This document shows, piece after piece, positions 53,502 through 63,945 of a stretch of 64,000 bases of DNA (positions are counted from its first letter, which is position 1; each line of letters begins with the position of its first letter). The notes beneath the pieces were generated by a model, which saw nothing but the letters and a program-made list of their open reading frames with translations, searched no databases and was not told where the DNA came from. Position numbers and translations under genes: made by a program. The DNA is from Brachionus plicatilis. Its lineage: Eukaryota; Rotifera; Eurotatoria; Ploima; Brachionidae. The stretch is taken from positions 704,521 to 768,520 of the forward strand of contig QEOQ01000544.1 in assembly GCA_010279815.1 (NCBI GenBank). Reading direction: 5' to 3'.

Positions 53502-54610
53502 TTTTTATCGAAAAGAATAAACTGATTCTAAATTTTGAAAAAATTAAGCTTTTTATTTTATGTCTTAGTCATGTGATCATTTTTTATGATGAGATTATAA
53601 ATGGAGAAGGGTGTTGTTTCAAATTTGAAATTATAAAATTTTGATAAATTAATTAAAATTTAGGTCTATAAGAATAAATAGTCTTTGTCATTTAATAACT
53701 TCATAATTAAACAATGTTATTTTAATCGAAAAACTTGATATTGATAGCTTGATCGATTAAATTTTAATGTTTAAGTAGCAAAATGTTCATTTTAACAAAT
53801 ATTAAAAACTTTGTTTTTTAATTTGAAGCCTTTAATTAAAAAAAAATTAAAGTGGAATACTTATAAAATATAATCTTTGCAAAATTTTTTAACAAAGAGT
53901 TTTAATATCTTCAGTAAAATTATATAATTTAAATAAATGCCTGTTTTGACAATGATTTATTTCTTTGGTTAAAAATAAAATAATTAAAATGTGGTCTAAA
54001 ATCTTGGTAAATTGGTAAAATTGTACGCTTTTAAATGTGTTGAAAATTAAAAGGTTTTGTATTTTGAACCGTGAGATAATACTAAACAGGAAAGAAGTTT
54101 AATCCATTCTAATTTTTTTCAATTCTAATCATAGCTAATAAAATATTTACCAAATCAGAAAAAAAAATAAAACGCTGAATCTATATAGTGATTTTATATT
54201 TCAACTAGATAATAACAATTAAATAAATATTCCTTATAAAAAACATGCTTAAACTATGGTTTTAAATGATAATCTACTTAAAATGAACTATAATCTTTCA
54301 AGAAAATCTTTTCTTTTGTTGTTTTTTAAAAACCTATGAATTATTTTTAGGCCTTCTTTGTTTTCGATTTAAATCAATGAATAAAATAGCCTTAAAATTA
54401 CATAAATCTAATTGATTTTAATGAATTAAAAGATATTAAGGGATATATTTATTTAAAAAATGTCATTTTAAAATTAAAATATAAATTTAGACTAATATAA
54501 AATTTATTTTGTGTCAAAAAATCTTGACATTTAAGGACTTAGACTCAAAAAATTTTACAAAATAATCGATAAAATCGACTATAAATTTGATTGCATAGAA
54601 ATGAAAAAGA
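53502..54610. other. Intergenic, no feature seen
   Basis: 1.1 kb of A/T-rich DNA between the PEPD start and the NT5C3 end, both on the minus strand. Nothing supportable. Confidence 0.5.
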
Positions 54611-55907
54611 TTAGATAATTGATCTTAATATCGCATTGGGGATTATAAAAGTATCGTCTTTGATGATAACAATATCAAACGCTTCCATATACTTAGGTAA
54701 TTGTTCTTCTACTTTATCATTTAAGAATCCAATTTTCAGAACATGATTCAAAGAGGGAAATCCATTGGCCATGTCCGTGTCTCCTAGTGAATCTCCTAGT
54801 AGGATTACATTTGGTCGATTCAGAATAGACGCTTCGTGTTTGGTATCTAATAGAACACCTTCGTTCTTATTAAATATGTGAATAAGGCTTCCACTAAATC
54901 CATTTATCTTTTTTGTTGTCTCATCAAAAGTCATAAAATTAGAAACAATTGTCATGTTTTTGTAAGAACCACACTCTTGGACAATCCATTCTTCGATAAT
55001 GTTGCCTATTCCAGCCGAAAATATCAGCAATGGTACTTCGTGTCTTTCCAGTGTATGAAAAAACCATTTACATCCATTTTTTAAGTGCGTTGTTGAATTT
55101 CGAACTATATCTTTTAAATTAGCCGACTCTATTTGTGTCTTGACCACCAGGTCCAGAGATTTTGTCCACCATTCTATCATATAAGGAAGTTTTTCAGCTT
55201 TGCTCATGTGAACATTGTGCTCAATCGAAAGGTAATACTCACGCAATTCTTTAAACTAAAAAAATTAGCATTCAAAATAAAAAAAAACTTCTTACTTTTG
55301 TTCTTAAATCAGAGGAAACAAATGGGCTCATTTCAATTACAGCTACAAACATATTTTATTTTAATTTAATATTTTCAATAAATAAAAAATTGGGATTTTT
55401 CAAATCTTTTGAATTATTTTTTAAAACTTATTCTTACCATTTGAAGTTAAACAAGGTTGGCCATTATAACTGCATAGACTGATTGTTCGGTCAAAATCAG
55501 AAACTACTTGAAGTCGTTCTTTTCCACTATTTACAAAATTTTGCAGCATCATTTCAACATAATCCGGATCACTGATTTTTACATTTTTGCTTTTAAGCTC
55601 TGGTATCTATTTAAAAAAAATTATTTAACTGTTTTTTATTTAAATTGATAGGAGAAGGGAGCAATCATCTAAAAATGAGTTAAATTTTAATCACCGTTTC
55701 GATAATTTTTGTAATTGTTCTCTTTTTTCTAAACGATTTAAAACGAGTATAGAAATAACTGAAAGCAATGGATAAACCAATTGCACTTATGCTCACCGTA
55801 ACCAGAATTTTTTGATATTTGGTATTGATGTTTGGTTTGGTTGAATTTGGCGAAAATAAAATGACCAATTGTCTCAGAGAGCTTGGTAATTTAGATAAAG
55901 AATTCAT
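54611..55907 (-). CDS. NT5C3: Cytosolic pyrimidine 5'-nucleotidase III-type, 4 exons, 357 aa
   Basis: A HAD-superfamily phosphatase that dephosphorylates pyrimidine (and 7-methyl-GMP-like) nucleoside monophosphates. Exons (minus): 55907-55695, 55606-55438, 55342-55296 and 55255-54611. The catalytic motif I is DFDRTIS at about residues 108-114 (nucleophile Asp plus Asp+2). Motif II lies in LLIFSAGIGNIIEE, and motif III/IV is VILLGDSLGDTDMANG. LPYMIEWWTKS and VVSNFMTFDE are typical of NT5C3. The N-terminal exon encodes a membrane-type segment (about residues 33-52, ILVTVSISAIGLSIAFSYFY) followed by TITKIIETIPELKSKNVKI. This resembles the long N-terminally anchored isoform of vertebrate NT5C3A. 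The ATG sits one base after a TTTTTTTAG acceptor-like site. Confidence 0.9.
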
Positions 55908-56753
55908 TCTAAAAAAATATTAAAATAAAATGTTAAATTTGTTTTAGATGTATCCTTAGTTTCGAATTGTTTCTAATTTTATTCAAAAATTAGGAATATC
56001 TAGAACTCTATTATACTTATTAATTTTTCTCTTCTAAAAATTATGCTCAAAATAATCATTTTATATTTTAATGATTGTTTTGGTTTTTAAAGCGTTTTGG
56101 AAATTGTTTTTTTTTTTCAAAAAAATCAATTTATCATAATTTGGCCCCAGTTTGTAGCCGATTTTGACTTTGAATAAATTTAATCAATCTGGGGGTTACA
56201 TATTCATTTGATTGCTGGAATAATAATTCATTTTGATTCATTAATAAAATGTAATTAATAATTGTTCAGAATTAAAATTTTTCGTACTAAGAGTAACATA
56301 AAGATTATTTAGATCAATTTTAAATTAGTTTTTGTTCACTGATTAATATTTACTGATGCGAAGCAAAATTTTGATTTATTGATAAAAAATTTAAGCTTTG
56401 TTTAAGAAAATGTTTAAAGTAGATAAATAAGTTAAATTAAAACCCTTTAAAATTAATTTTCTTTTATTGTTAGACACTTATTTTTGATATGAAAAGCGAC
56501 GAGTTCAATTTGACAATCAAAAAATTTGAATTAAATACTTAAATTTGACCTCAATTTTGATAGAAAAACATTAAAAATCTAAAAATATGAACAAATAAAT
56601 AATATTGTTTCTTTTTTCCAATATGACGTTAATTATTAAAAAAAAAACTTTTTGTGATATTTTTTTTCTCTGTTTTTCATACGATATACTTTTTTAAGAT
56701 TAAAAGATTGAGCCCCTTTTGATCGAATTTTTTTTTATTTCAAGCGAGTGAGG

Positions 56754-56817
56754 TTTAGACGGGCTGTTTGGACGCCAATTGCTTCCTTTCAGCCCCCATT
56801 CGTGCTTGTTCTTTTAT
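56754..56817 (-). pseudogene. Possible histone H3 N-tail fragment
   Basis: On the minus strand it reads KEQARMGAERKQLASKQPV then stop. AGGAAGCAATTGGCGTCCAA and CAGCCCGT resemble an H3 coding segment for RKQLATKAAR with one base missing before CAGCCC. The island is markedly less A/T-rich than its surroundings. The match is short and made from memory, so it may be chance. Confidence 0.3.
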
Positions 56818-57199
56818 TTAATTTAAAAGTAATTTTTAAAAAAATGTTGTTTTAGTTTTGAACGAATTCCATAAAAAAATGTTGCAAAGTGATCTAAATA
56901 AAAATAAACAAAAAAGAACTAATATATATGAACTAATAGTATGGTTTTTTTTTTTTTTGGAGATTGTAAGTATCGTTTTATACTTTGATGTTATATTATT
57001 GCTGTTTTTATGTATTTTTATTTCAATGGGACAATTTGTCAAGAATAGATGGTGACCGAATTTGAAGTAAATTAAAAGGTTATTTTTTTATTCTTCTATT
57101 AGGTAACAATTAATTACAACATCTATTGCTAATCTTAATTACAACATTCTGTATGTTATAAAAATCTTGTGCTGTTTTTAGTAATGGTATTGCTTTTTG

Positions 57200-58420
57200 A
57201 GACTTATGGTTTAGATTTTATTCATACTACTAGACATAGATCAAAAGTGTTTATTCTCTCTAAAAACTAAAAAAGAAGGTTTTTTAATATTTTAATTAGT
57301 GATGAAATCTGATTAGTTTTTTTACAAAAATATAATAGGCTAGATATAATTAGTGGACTTCCACAAGAATCAGTTTTAGGACCACTTCTATTTTGATATT
57401 TATAAACGATCTATCAATTGGTTTGAGTAACAAGTGTGAGAAATATGCTAATGATGCAAATAAAAAAATATTTGTATCATCAGCAGCATATGATAAATTT
57501 AAGAAGGCATGGAAAATATTTGGCAAGGGAAAAAGTTAAGAGTTGCATGAGGTTTAGGCCCTCTTCTTTTTCTTATATTTGTGAATGATTCATTTCCTAT
57601 TCATTTTTAAAAATTTTAATATACAAATGTTAGCAAATGATACAACATTAAGCATCTCTGATAAAGATCTTGAAACGGCTTTGATAAGTTTAAATTTTAC
57701 AGCAAAAAATTTAAATGAATGGTGCAATTTTAATAAAAAATATATCAATTGGTCTAAGACTTATTGTATGATTTTTGCAAATAAGAAATCTTTGGTCCCA
57801 GAAAAAACCAAATAATAAATAAAACCTGTTGTTAAGGAAATTTGTTTATTAGGTTTTATAATTGATCAAAATCTTAATTTTAAAAAACTTGCATGAAGTT
57901 TATCAACCAAAATTAATAGGAAACTATTTTCTATCAAAATATTTTGTTCAATATATTCTGATAATTGAAATTTTCTTTTATGTTATTTTCAAAGGAAGCA
58001 ATCTTAAAATTAGCTAAAAGTTATTATTTACTGTCACAAAATTATTAAATCTTAAATCTAAATCAAATAACTTTAATAAAATAAACAATTTTTTAGAAAA
58101 ATATGGCCTTTTTTCTTTCCAGTATAGAATATTTGATTTAATGATTACTTTGTCTTGTAAGCTTCTATTTTTATAATAACTCACCCTCTAATTTAAAAGA
58201 AAAACTAAAGAAAAATGACTCAAGAAATTTGAAATATATTTTAAAGAACACCAATAGCTTGATTTAACCGATGGTTCAATTGAAAAGTGGAGAAAAAACA
58301 TTCGGCTATTTTTATTCAAGATTAATGAATTGCCGTCATTAAGAGATGAATGTTAAAATTTCCGATTTCAAACTTTCAATTACATTAATTTTTTTAGAGT
58401 TTATTTCAAAATTTGTATTA
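57200..58420 (+). mobile_element. Degenerate LINE relic (RT to C-terminus)
   Basis: Broken frames show RT landmarks: ISGLPQESVLGPLLF, then YINDLSIGL and KYANDANKK, with a second, overlapping version nearby (LLFLIFVNDS ... QMLANDTTLSISDKDLETAL ... NEWCNFNKKYINWSKTYCM). Both versions have A-N-D in place of the catalytic A/Y-x-DD, so the polymerase is dead. The tail reads YGLFSFQYRIFDLM, LKKNDSRNLKY and FGYFYSRLMN. Two RT core segments in a row suggest a tandem or nested pair of old copies. Confidence 0.75.
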
Positions 58421-58667
58421 TTTAACATGAATAACTTGTTGTTAAATTTTTCAAATAACTATGTAATTAATAAAATAAATATCTTAATATTTAAAATTTT
58501 TTATATTATGTATATTTTATAATGAAGGGTTAATCAGTCTTTTAGGCATGGACACTAGCCTTAAAATTGGAAATTGAAATAATATTGAAATATTTAAATT
58601 TAATTTTTTGAATATTTTTTTTACAAAATCTTTAAATATCAAATTTATATTATTGAATATTGAATAA

Positions 58668-59000
58668 TTAAATACCTTCCAACTTCAACTTCCATCTCTT
58701 GATTACAAACCTATTCATCAGTTTTGTGTAAAAGAATTCAAATGTTGTTTCACCATTTGCTTTTTTTGATGCTGGTTCAATTATACTCTCACTATTCCCT
58801 AAATTATATTTCAAATTTTTTGAGTCATTTTTCTTTAATTTCAATCTTAAATTATCAAGTGAATTATGGAAAAAAAGAATTTTATAAGCAAAATATAGCA
58901 TTCTCTTCAGTATTCTATGCTAAGTTAAATGAAATAAAAGCTCTGTCATTGAATGGAATTTTGAATTTTAGAATAAATCAAAAAATTTTTTTCCGAAAAT
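58668..59000 (-). mobile_element. Degenerate LINE C-terminus, opposite orientation
   Basis: The minus-strand frame reads LKRMLYFAYKILFFHNSLDN, then LKLKKNDSKNLKYNLGNSES, and TTFEFFYTKLMNRFV. This is clearly homologous to the end of the plus-strand relic at 58120-58330 (LKKNDSRNLKY ... FGYFYSRLMN). The two copies lie tail to tail, about 250 bp apart. Confidence 0.75.
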
Positions 59001-59826
59001 TCTAAGTTGGTTTTGTAAATTTTTCCAGCTAATACATTCTATGTACCACTTAAACCCAGCTTCTAAAAAATACTCTGCAAAGGAATTTTCATGTATTTTA
59101 ATGTATGTACTTTTTAAGAATTTTTCTGTTAAAAATTATAAGACTAACTTAAGAGTTTCAGAAAAAAGCTGCTGTGTTTTTTCTTATTTTCTTTTTTTAT
59201 TTTAGCATGAATGAATCTTACAATATCAGTTAATCTTTTTATTATGTAAAGATATTTCTGCAACAAAAATATTTATAACTCATGTCATTCACTATTAATT
59301 AACAATAAATTTTTTTGAACTTTATTAAACTGTTTTCTACCTTTTCGAATATAGAAAGAAAAATTTAAAAAGTAAAATAAACGTACTATCTACTACCTTC
59401 CATGTCTTTTTTAAATTTTAATAGTATTTAACCTTTTTTAACAACTCAACATTTAACTTTTTTTATGCTAAATTAAAGATTGATATTGGTAATCAATGAA
59501 AAAAATTATCACTTTAAACAGTGTGTTCTAATAATATTTTTTTGATTTTAATATTAAAAAAAATATTTTTTTAAAGTTAATCAGTCATGGACTATTAAGC
59601 TATGCTAACATCCAAAATTAGATGATATATTGTAGACATCGATTAAATTTTTACATCTATTCCGGAGTTTGTTGCGGGAAATTGAACCCGCTGTTTTTTT
59701 TATCAAAAAAACTGAGCTTGATTGTAATTATCCATGTTCAAAAAATTTTAAGATTTTTTTCTCTTTGAAATAGCAATTTTATACAAATCACCATTCTAAT
59801 AATTCTAAATTAATTTTTTTTCTAGA

Positions 59827-61284
59827 ATGGAAGCTTCGAATTTTGATCAAATTTATGAAGCAAAAAAATTGGATGAATTAAAATTTAATTTAATATTTGA
59901 GTCAATCAAACCTTTATATGCACATCAAGAAATTACAAAATGTATCAGCGAAGACAATGATTTTTATTTTACCAAATGCTCATTTAAAATTTTGGATCAG
60001 CTAATCAATCAACCAGAACTAAACGATGCTTTTGTTAAATTTTTCTTCAAAACAATTGAATCCTATCACAGATCAAGCGTTTGTGGAACAAAAACTGCAA
60101 TTTTGTTTTCCGTAATTATGCTTAGAAAATGTAACTCAATAAAAATTTCCAATTGTTTGGATTTTCGAAGACTATCGCAAAATTTATCTTTGGTTTTTAA
60201 GAAAATGATTGAACTACTTGAAAGTAAATATTTATTTAAATCTAAAGAATTGAATGAAAAAATTGTTAAAAAAATTTGTAGAAATGATCATAAGATTTCA
60301 TTTGTATTAAATAACATTTTTAAAAAATGCTCAAAATTTGATCTTAAATTTAAAGCTTGTAATATAAATTTTTCTGTTTCTTGTGTCAAAGACCACACAA
60401 AACATCAAAATTTGGTAGAAGAGCATTTTAATTTTCGGGTCAAAAAGGGACTTTACATTAGAGTTTATGATTGCGAAAATTTTTTGTATTTAGACTCCCA
60501 ACGTGTTAATGCTTTAGTTTTTGATTCCAACTTGAGTTCAGATTTTGTCCACTTAGGATATAATAAACCATTAAAAGCGGAAAAATTCTACAATGAAATA
60601 AAAAAGGATTCATTCAATAATGAATGGTATGATATAGTTACCAATCTATTGATTAAAAATAAAATAAAAATTTTAATTTTAAAAGACTCTTTAGAGTCTA
60701 ATTTGTCTAAATTTTGTGATTTTAACAAAATTTTAATTTTTAAATATTTCAATAAAATGGAACATTTGAAAAACTATTCATTAAGTTATATGAGTGATTT
60801 TGATTCAAGTAAAATTTTGAATATGAAAATTGAATTTCTTAAGAAAAAGTCGAAATCTTTTGTAAAGTGTTTAAACGGTGATTATGTTAAACTTTCATTT
60901 CCGTCACTAGACAACATTATGACGTTAATAATTGAAAATAGAATTAAAAATACACAATCAATGATAATTGATAGTTTAAAGCACAATATACAAAGATTAG
61001 AAAATGTAATAGACGAAGGTTATTTTAGAGGTGCTGGGCTAACGGAGAAAAATCTTGCCAATGACTTAAAATGTTTGAAATATTCAACAGAGGACATGTA
61101 TTTTGAATATGCCAAAAATATCTGGGAAGGTTCTTTAATGGATATGTGTTTTTTGAATGAATTCAATTTAGATCAAGAGATAAAATTGATCGATGATGCA
61201 AAAAGTAAAATCAAAGCTTGGGAAACAGCTTTATTTGTTAATAATTTTTTTTTAAATTGCGATTTTTCGATTTTGAATAAATAA
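59827..61284 (+). CDS. MKKS: MKKS/BBS6 chaperonin-like protein, intronless, 485 aa
   Basis: MKKS (BBS6) is a group II chaperonin-like protein that, with BBS10, BBS12 and CCT, assembles the BBSome for cilia. The sequence is very divergent, but collinear blocks fit. SSVCGTKTAILFSVIMLRK (about 80-98) aligns with the MKKS SSFSDCGLFTAIL region, the degenerate ATP-site GDGTT of CCT. DEGYFRGAGLTEKNLANDL (about 397-415) aligns with EPWALLGGGCTETHLA. The C-terminal IDDAKSKIKAWETALFVNN aligns with the LTAKLSGLQVAVETANLIL end. It is shorter than human MKKS (570 aa), mainly in the apical domain. The codons are extremely A/T-rich. The ATG follows a strong TTTTTTTTCTAG acceptor by one base. BBS10 or BBS12 are alternatives. 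Confidence 0.72.
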   Translation: MEASNFDQIYEAKKLDELKFNLIFESIKPLYAHQEITKCISEDNDFYFTKCSFKILDQLINQPELNDAFVKFFFKTIESYHRSSVCGTKTAILFSVIMLRKCNSIKISNCLDFRRLSQNLSLVFKKMIELLESKYLFKSKELNEKIVKKICRNDHKISFVLNNIFKKCSKFDLKFKACNINFSVSCVKDHTKHQNLVEEHFNFRVKKGLYIRVYDCENFLYLDSQRVNALVFDSNLSSDFVHLGYNKPLKAEKFYNEIKKDSFNNEWYDIVTNLLIKNKIKILILKDSLESNLSKFCDFNKILIFKYFNKMEHLKNYSLSYMSDFDSSKILNMKIEFLKKKSKSFVKCLNGDYVKLSFPSLDNIMTLIIENRIKNTQSMIIDSLKHNIQRLENVIDEGYFRGAGLTEKNLANDLKCLKYSTEDMYFEYAKNIWEGSLMDMCFLNEFNLDQEIKLIDDAKSKIKAWETALFVNNFFLNCDFSILNK

Positions 61285-61651
61285 TTTTTTTAAATATTTA
61301 CTTAAATTTTTATTATTAAAAAAAAAAAACAATAAAAAATTGAATGGATTGGGGAAAATTAATTAATAGGTTAAGTGATGAAGTTCTTGATTTTTGATTT
61401 TTTTTTGGTAAATCAAGAAAACTCAATTTGATTAATACTTGCAATTGCATTTCTTTAAGTATACTTATTATTGATTTTTTATTATTAATAAAGTATATTT
61501 GTAAATTGAATTAGATTTAACTTTTTATAACAAACAAAAAAAAACAATTTAGATTAAGTTAAAGTAACAGAGCATTATTGAGGTCATCTAAACCATTACT
61601 TATTTTTAAAAATATTTTTATAACAATTTTTAAATAACAGAACTTGAAAAT

Positions 61652-61658
61652 AAAAAAA
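61652..61658 (-). terminator. RNA polymerase III terminator of tRNA-Ile
   Basis: A run of seven T on the minus strand, four bases after the tRNA 3' end. Confidence 0.75.
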
Positions 61659-61662
61659 GAAT

Positions 61663-61736
61663 TGCCCAACGGGAGGATCGAACTCACGACCTTCGCGTTA
61701 TTAGCACGACGCTCTAACCAACTGAGCTAGCCGGGC
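61663..61736 (-). tRNA. tRNA-Ile (anticodon AAT), no intron
   Basis: A 74-nt cloverleaf on the minus strand. The acceptor arm GCCCGGC pairs with GTTGGGC with two G-U pairs. The D arm is GCTC/GAGC with an A-box-like TAGCTCAGTTGG. The anticodon arm TCGTG-CTAATAA-CGCGA gives AAT, read as IAT after editing. The variable loop is AGGTC. The T arm GTGAG-TTCGATC-CTCCC has one U-C mismatch but retains a B-box core (GTTCGATCC). The discriminator is A, and CCA is not encoded, as expected in eukaryotes. Confidence 0.93.
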
Positions 61737-61867
61737 TTGTATTCACATTTATTATATGATAAATGTAATTCTAACTTGCAAAAACCAGCTTTTAACAAAT
61801 ATTCGAAATTATTTAATTATTATTCAGACTTTTTATTTTAAATTTGCATCAAAATGATTATTATTTT

Positions 61868-62101
61868 ACAGAGTTGTTTAAAAGTCACAAGTCTCAGGTC
61901 AAGTCCAAGTCCGGACCTTTTTTTCAAAAGTCCAAGTCCAAGCTTTAAAATTTTGAATACTGAAGAAGAATTATAAAGTATTCTTATGCAAAAATTGCAT
62001 GAAAATTCTGACATATAGCAAATCTATTGCATTAGACAACCAAAGAGTATATAGAATTTTTTGATATGAAGCCTTTTTGGTGAAATTTTAACAACTCTGT
62101 T
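61868..62101. mobile_element. AAGTC-rich fold-back MITE
   Basis: Inverted ends ACAGAGTTGTTTAAAA and TTTTAACAACTCTGTT. The left half carries tandem AAGTC-type units (AGTCACAAGTCTCAGGTC ... AAGTCCAAGTCC). Related copies occur at 25435-25545 and in the arms at 18 kb. Confidence 0.7.
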
Positions 62102-62199
62102 ATTTCATATTGGGAATAGCTAGTAGAGAAAACAAATGCTAAATTAAGTTAATTTTTATTTATTTTTAAATTAAATAGATGAGGAAACAAAAAAATCTA

Positions 62200-63410
62200 A
62201 ATTTACAATTATTTAAAAAATTAATTTATTAATGGTTAATTAATAATTTAATATCGGATAAAAATTGAGATAATTTACAAATGGTGAAGTTTGGTACAAA
62301 ACCACATTCGTTTGTCAATACATTTTTTACATAACATGAATTAAGATTTTTAGTCTTGTCATTTAAAACCAACAAACGATCGGAAAAATTAATTGTTAAT
62401 TCATTCTTAGCTTTTGCTGAATAAGACACTTTGCATACAAATATTTCTTTTTCTAGTTCTAGTTGTTGTTCTTGGGAAGACTCAGACAAAGATTGATCTT
62501 GTTCAAATAGAAGAGAGTTGGCTGAACAAAAGTCTTTGGATCCAAAACCAAAAGATTCAACTTCCATTTGAGAAAATGGTGTTGTATTTTGTCTACATTG
62601 AGGTGATTCATACAATACATTGGAATATGCAGTTGAAACATTTGATCCATAATCAGAAGTGGTACTTTCAAATATTTCTGATCCAGTTGAATCAAATTGA
62701 GTAATTGATTCTAGAGTTTTGTTTCTTTCAGGTGTTGAAATTAGCAAAGGAAATTGAGAGATGTTAATAGTGGATTGATCACAAACACCAATTGATTTAT
62801 CATTGAATAAATTGGCTCTGGCAACACTTTTTTTCAATGTTTTTTGTTGAGGATTGATCTTGACCGGAGTTACCACATTTACTTTGGTTACCGAAATGTA
62901 GGTTGATTGATTCATATGATCTTGAGTGCCACAAAAACCAGTGCTGAATTTTGATTTGGCTTTTTCGAGTAATTTGGTAATTTGGTTTGGCATTTTTTAT
63001 TTATTTATTCAAATGTTATATTTTACTTTGAAAGTTGCTGTTGGTTTTGATGAACTAAAATTTTTCAAGTATTTATATTCAATATTGCTTCATTAACCAA
63101 GATATTCTTTGACCAAAAAATAACTTTGAAAGTTGTCTTGTTCTTATCTACTTCCTTCGGTTTTATCTCAAAGGTCTTCTGGTTTTGCTTTCAATTAGTA
63201 ATTTCTGAAATAATTAAGAAAAAATTGTTGGGTCAATTATTTTTATATCAATTAAATTTCTCAATTTATTTGAGTCCAATTAAGATTTATTTGATCTAAT
63301 TAAATGAAGTAAAATGTTACTCAATTTATTTTAAGATCTGACCGAAACAATTTCAAATTTCAAAAATTGATTTTAGGTACATAATTTTAAGACCATGAAA
63401 AAACATTATA
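62200..63410 (-). repeat. Segmental duplicate B (inverted partner of 32487-33690)
   Basis: The complement of this stretch matches 32487-33690, covering about 400 bp of upstream sequence, the SH3 gene and a short 3' flank. The upstream flank shares TCTAGTTGAAAGC-type and GACAACTTTCAAAGTTATTT stretches almost unchanged. Confidence 0.85.
62229..62993 (-). CDS. SH3-domain protein, copy B, intronless, 254 aa
   Basis: A near-identical paralogue of the gene at 32889-33644, in reverse orientation. The first 97 residues are identical and residues 98-184 differ at two positions (S98T, N153K). The SH3-like region after residue 184 differs at about 13 positions, including a three-residue insertion in the n-Src-loop region (VLNDKTKNLN versus VIKEDLN). 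It also lacks the groove Trp. The frame is intact, so both copies may be functional. Role unknown. Confidence 0.65.
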   Translation of the reverse strand: MPNQITKLLEKAKSKFSTGFCGTQDHMNQSTYISVTKVNVVTPVKINPQQKTLKKSVARANLFNDKSIGVCDQSTINISQFPLLISTPERNKTLESITQFDSTGSEIFESTTSDYGSNVSTAYSNVLYESPQCRQNTTPFSQMEVESFGFGSKDFCSANSLLFEQDQSLSESSQEQQLELEKEIFVCKVSYSAKAKNELTINFSDRLLVLNDKTKNLNSCYVKNVLTNECGFVPNFTICKLSQFLSDIKLLINH

Positions 63411-63440
63411 CAGTTAAAAAAAAACTAAATAATAAATATA

Positions 63441-63586
63441 GTACAAAATTGTACAAACAAATTATAAGCTCTGCAAAAACTCTGCAATTTTCTGAAATTG
63501 CAAACCACCACAAAACATTTGATTAAAATATGCAGTAAATTGCAGAGTTTTTATAGAGCTTATAATTCTTTTGTAAAATATTGTAC
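63441..63586. mobile_element. Fold-back MITE, 146 bp
   Basis: Arms of about 50 bp: GTACAAAATTGTACAAACAA, then ATTATAAGCTCTGCAAAAAC, pair with the right side (TTTTTATAGAGCTTATAAT ... TATTGTAC). The loop is A/T-rich with no ORF. Confidence 0.7.
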
Positions 63587-63945
63587 TTTTTGCAGAAACA
63601 TTTTTTCACAATAAGAAAAAAAATTATAACGTTTTTACTTTTTGAATTAAAATTTAAAATTGCCTTTGTTTCAAAGTTGGTCAAAATTAAAGTCAGACTT
63701 TAAATTTTTTAGGCCCCAAAATTTCGACTTTTAAAAAAAAATTAAAGCCCAAGTCCAGACTTGACGTTGACTTCATGATTTTGAGTTTAAGCATTTATTT
63801 TTGTTATTTCAAATTTAAAATTACAAATTAAAATTTTTAACATTAATTTGAATTCAATGAAATGGTCAAAAATAATTTTTGGTAATATCCTAATCTTTTT
63901 ACACCAAAAAATGCTAAATCTTCTTGCATTGGATCTGTAGTGATA

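Larger units (their letters stand above)
55908..59826. other. Intergenic with LINE relics
   Basis: 3.9 kb between the divergent NT5C3 and MKKS starts. It contains a small less-A/T-rich island (56754-56817), a plus-strand LINE relic (57200-58420), a minus-strand LINE relic (58668-59000) and a B-box-like hairpin at about 59668-59695. Confidence 0.5.
61285..62228. other. Intergenic containing a tRNA gene and a fold-back element
   Basis: Between the converging MKKS and SH3 copy B genes. Holds tRNA-Ile (61663-61736) and an AAGTC-type fold-back element (61868-62101). The rest is A/T-rich. Confidence 0.6.

Noticed and set aside
59668..59700. tRNA-like B box on the minus strand (GCGGGTTCAATTTCCCGC) with an A-box-like AGCTCAG nearby
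   Set aside because: No acceptor stem or anticodon arm can be formed and the boxes are too close; at most a decayed tRNA or SINE head.
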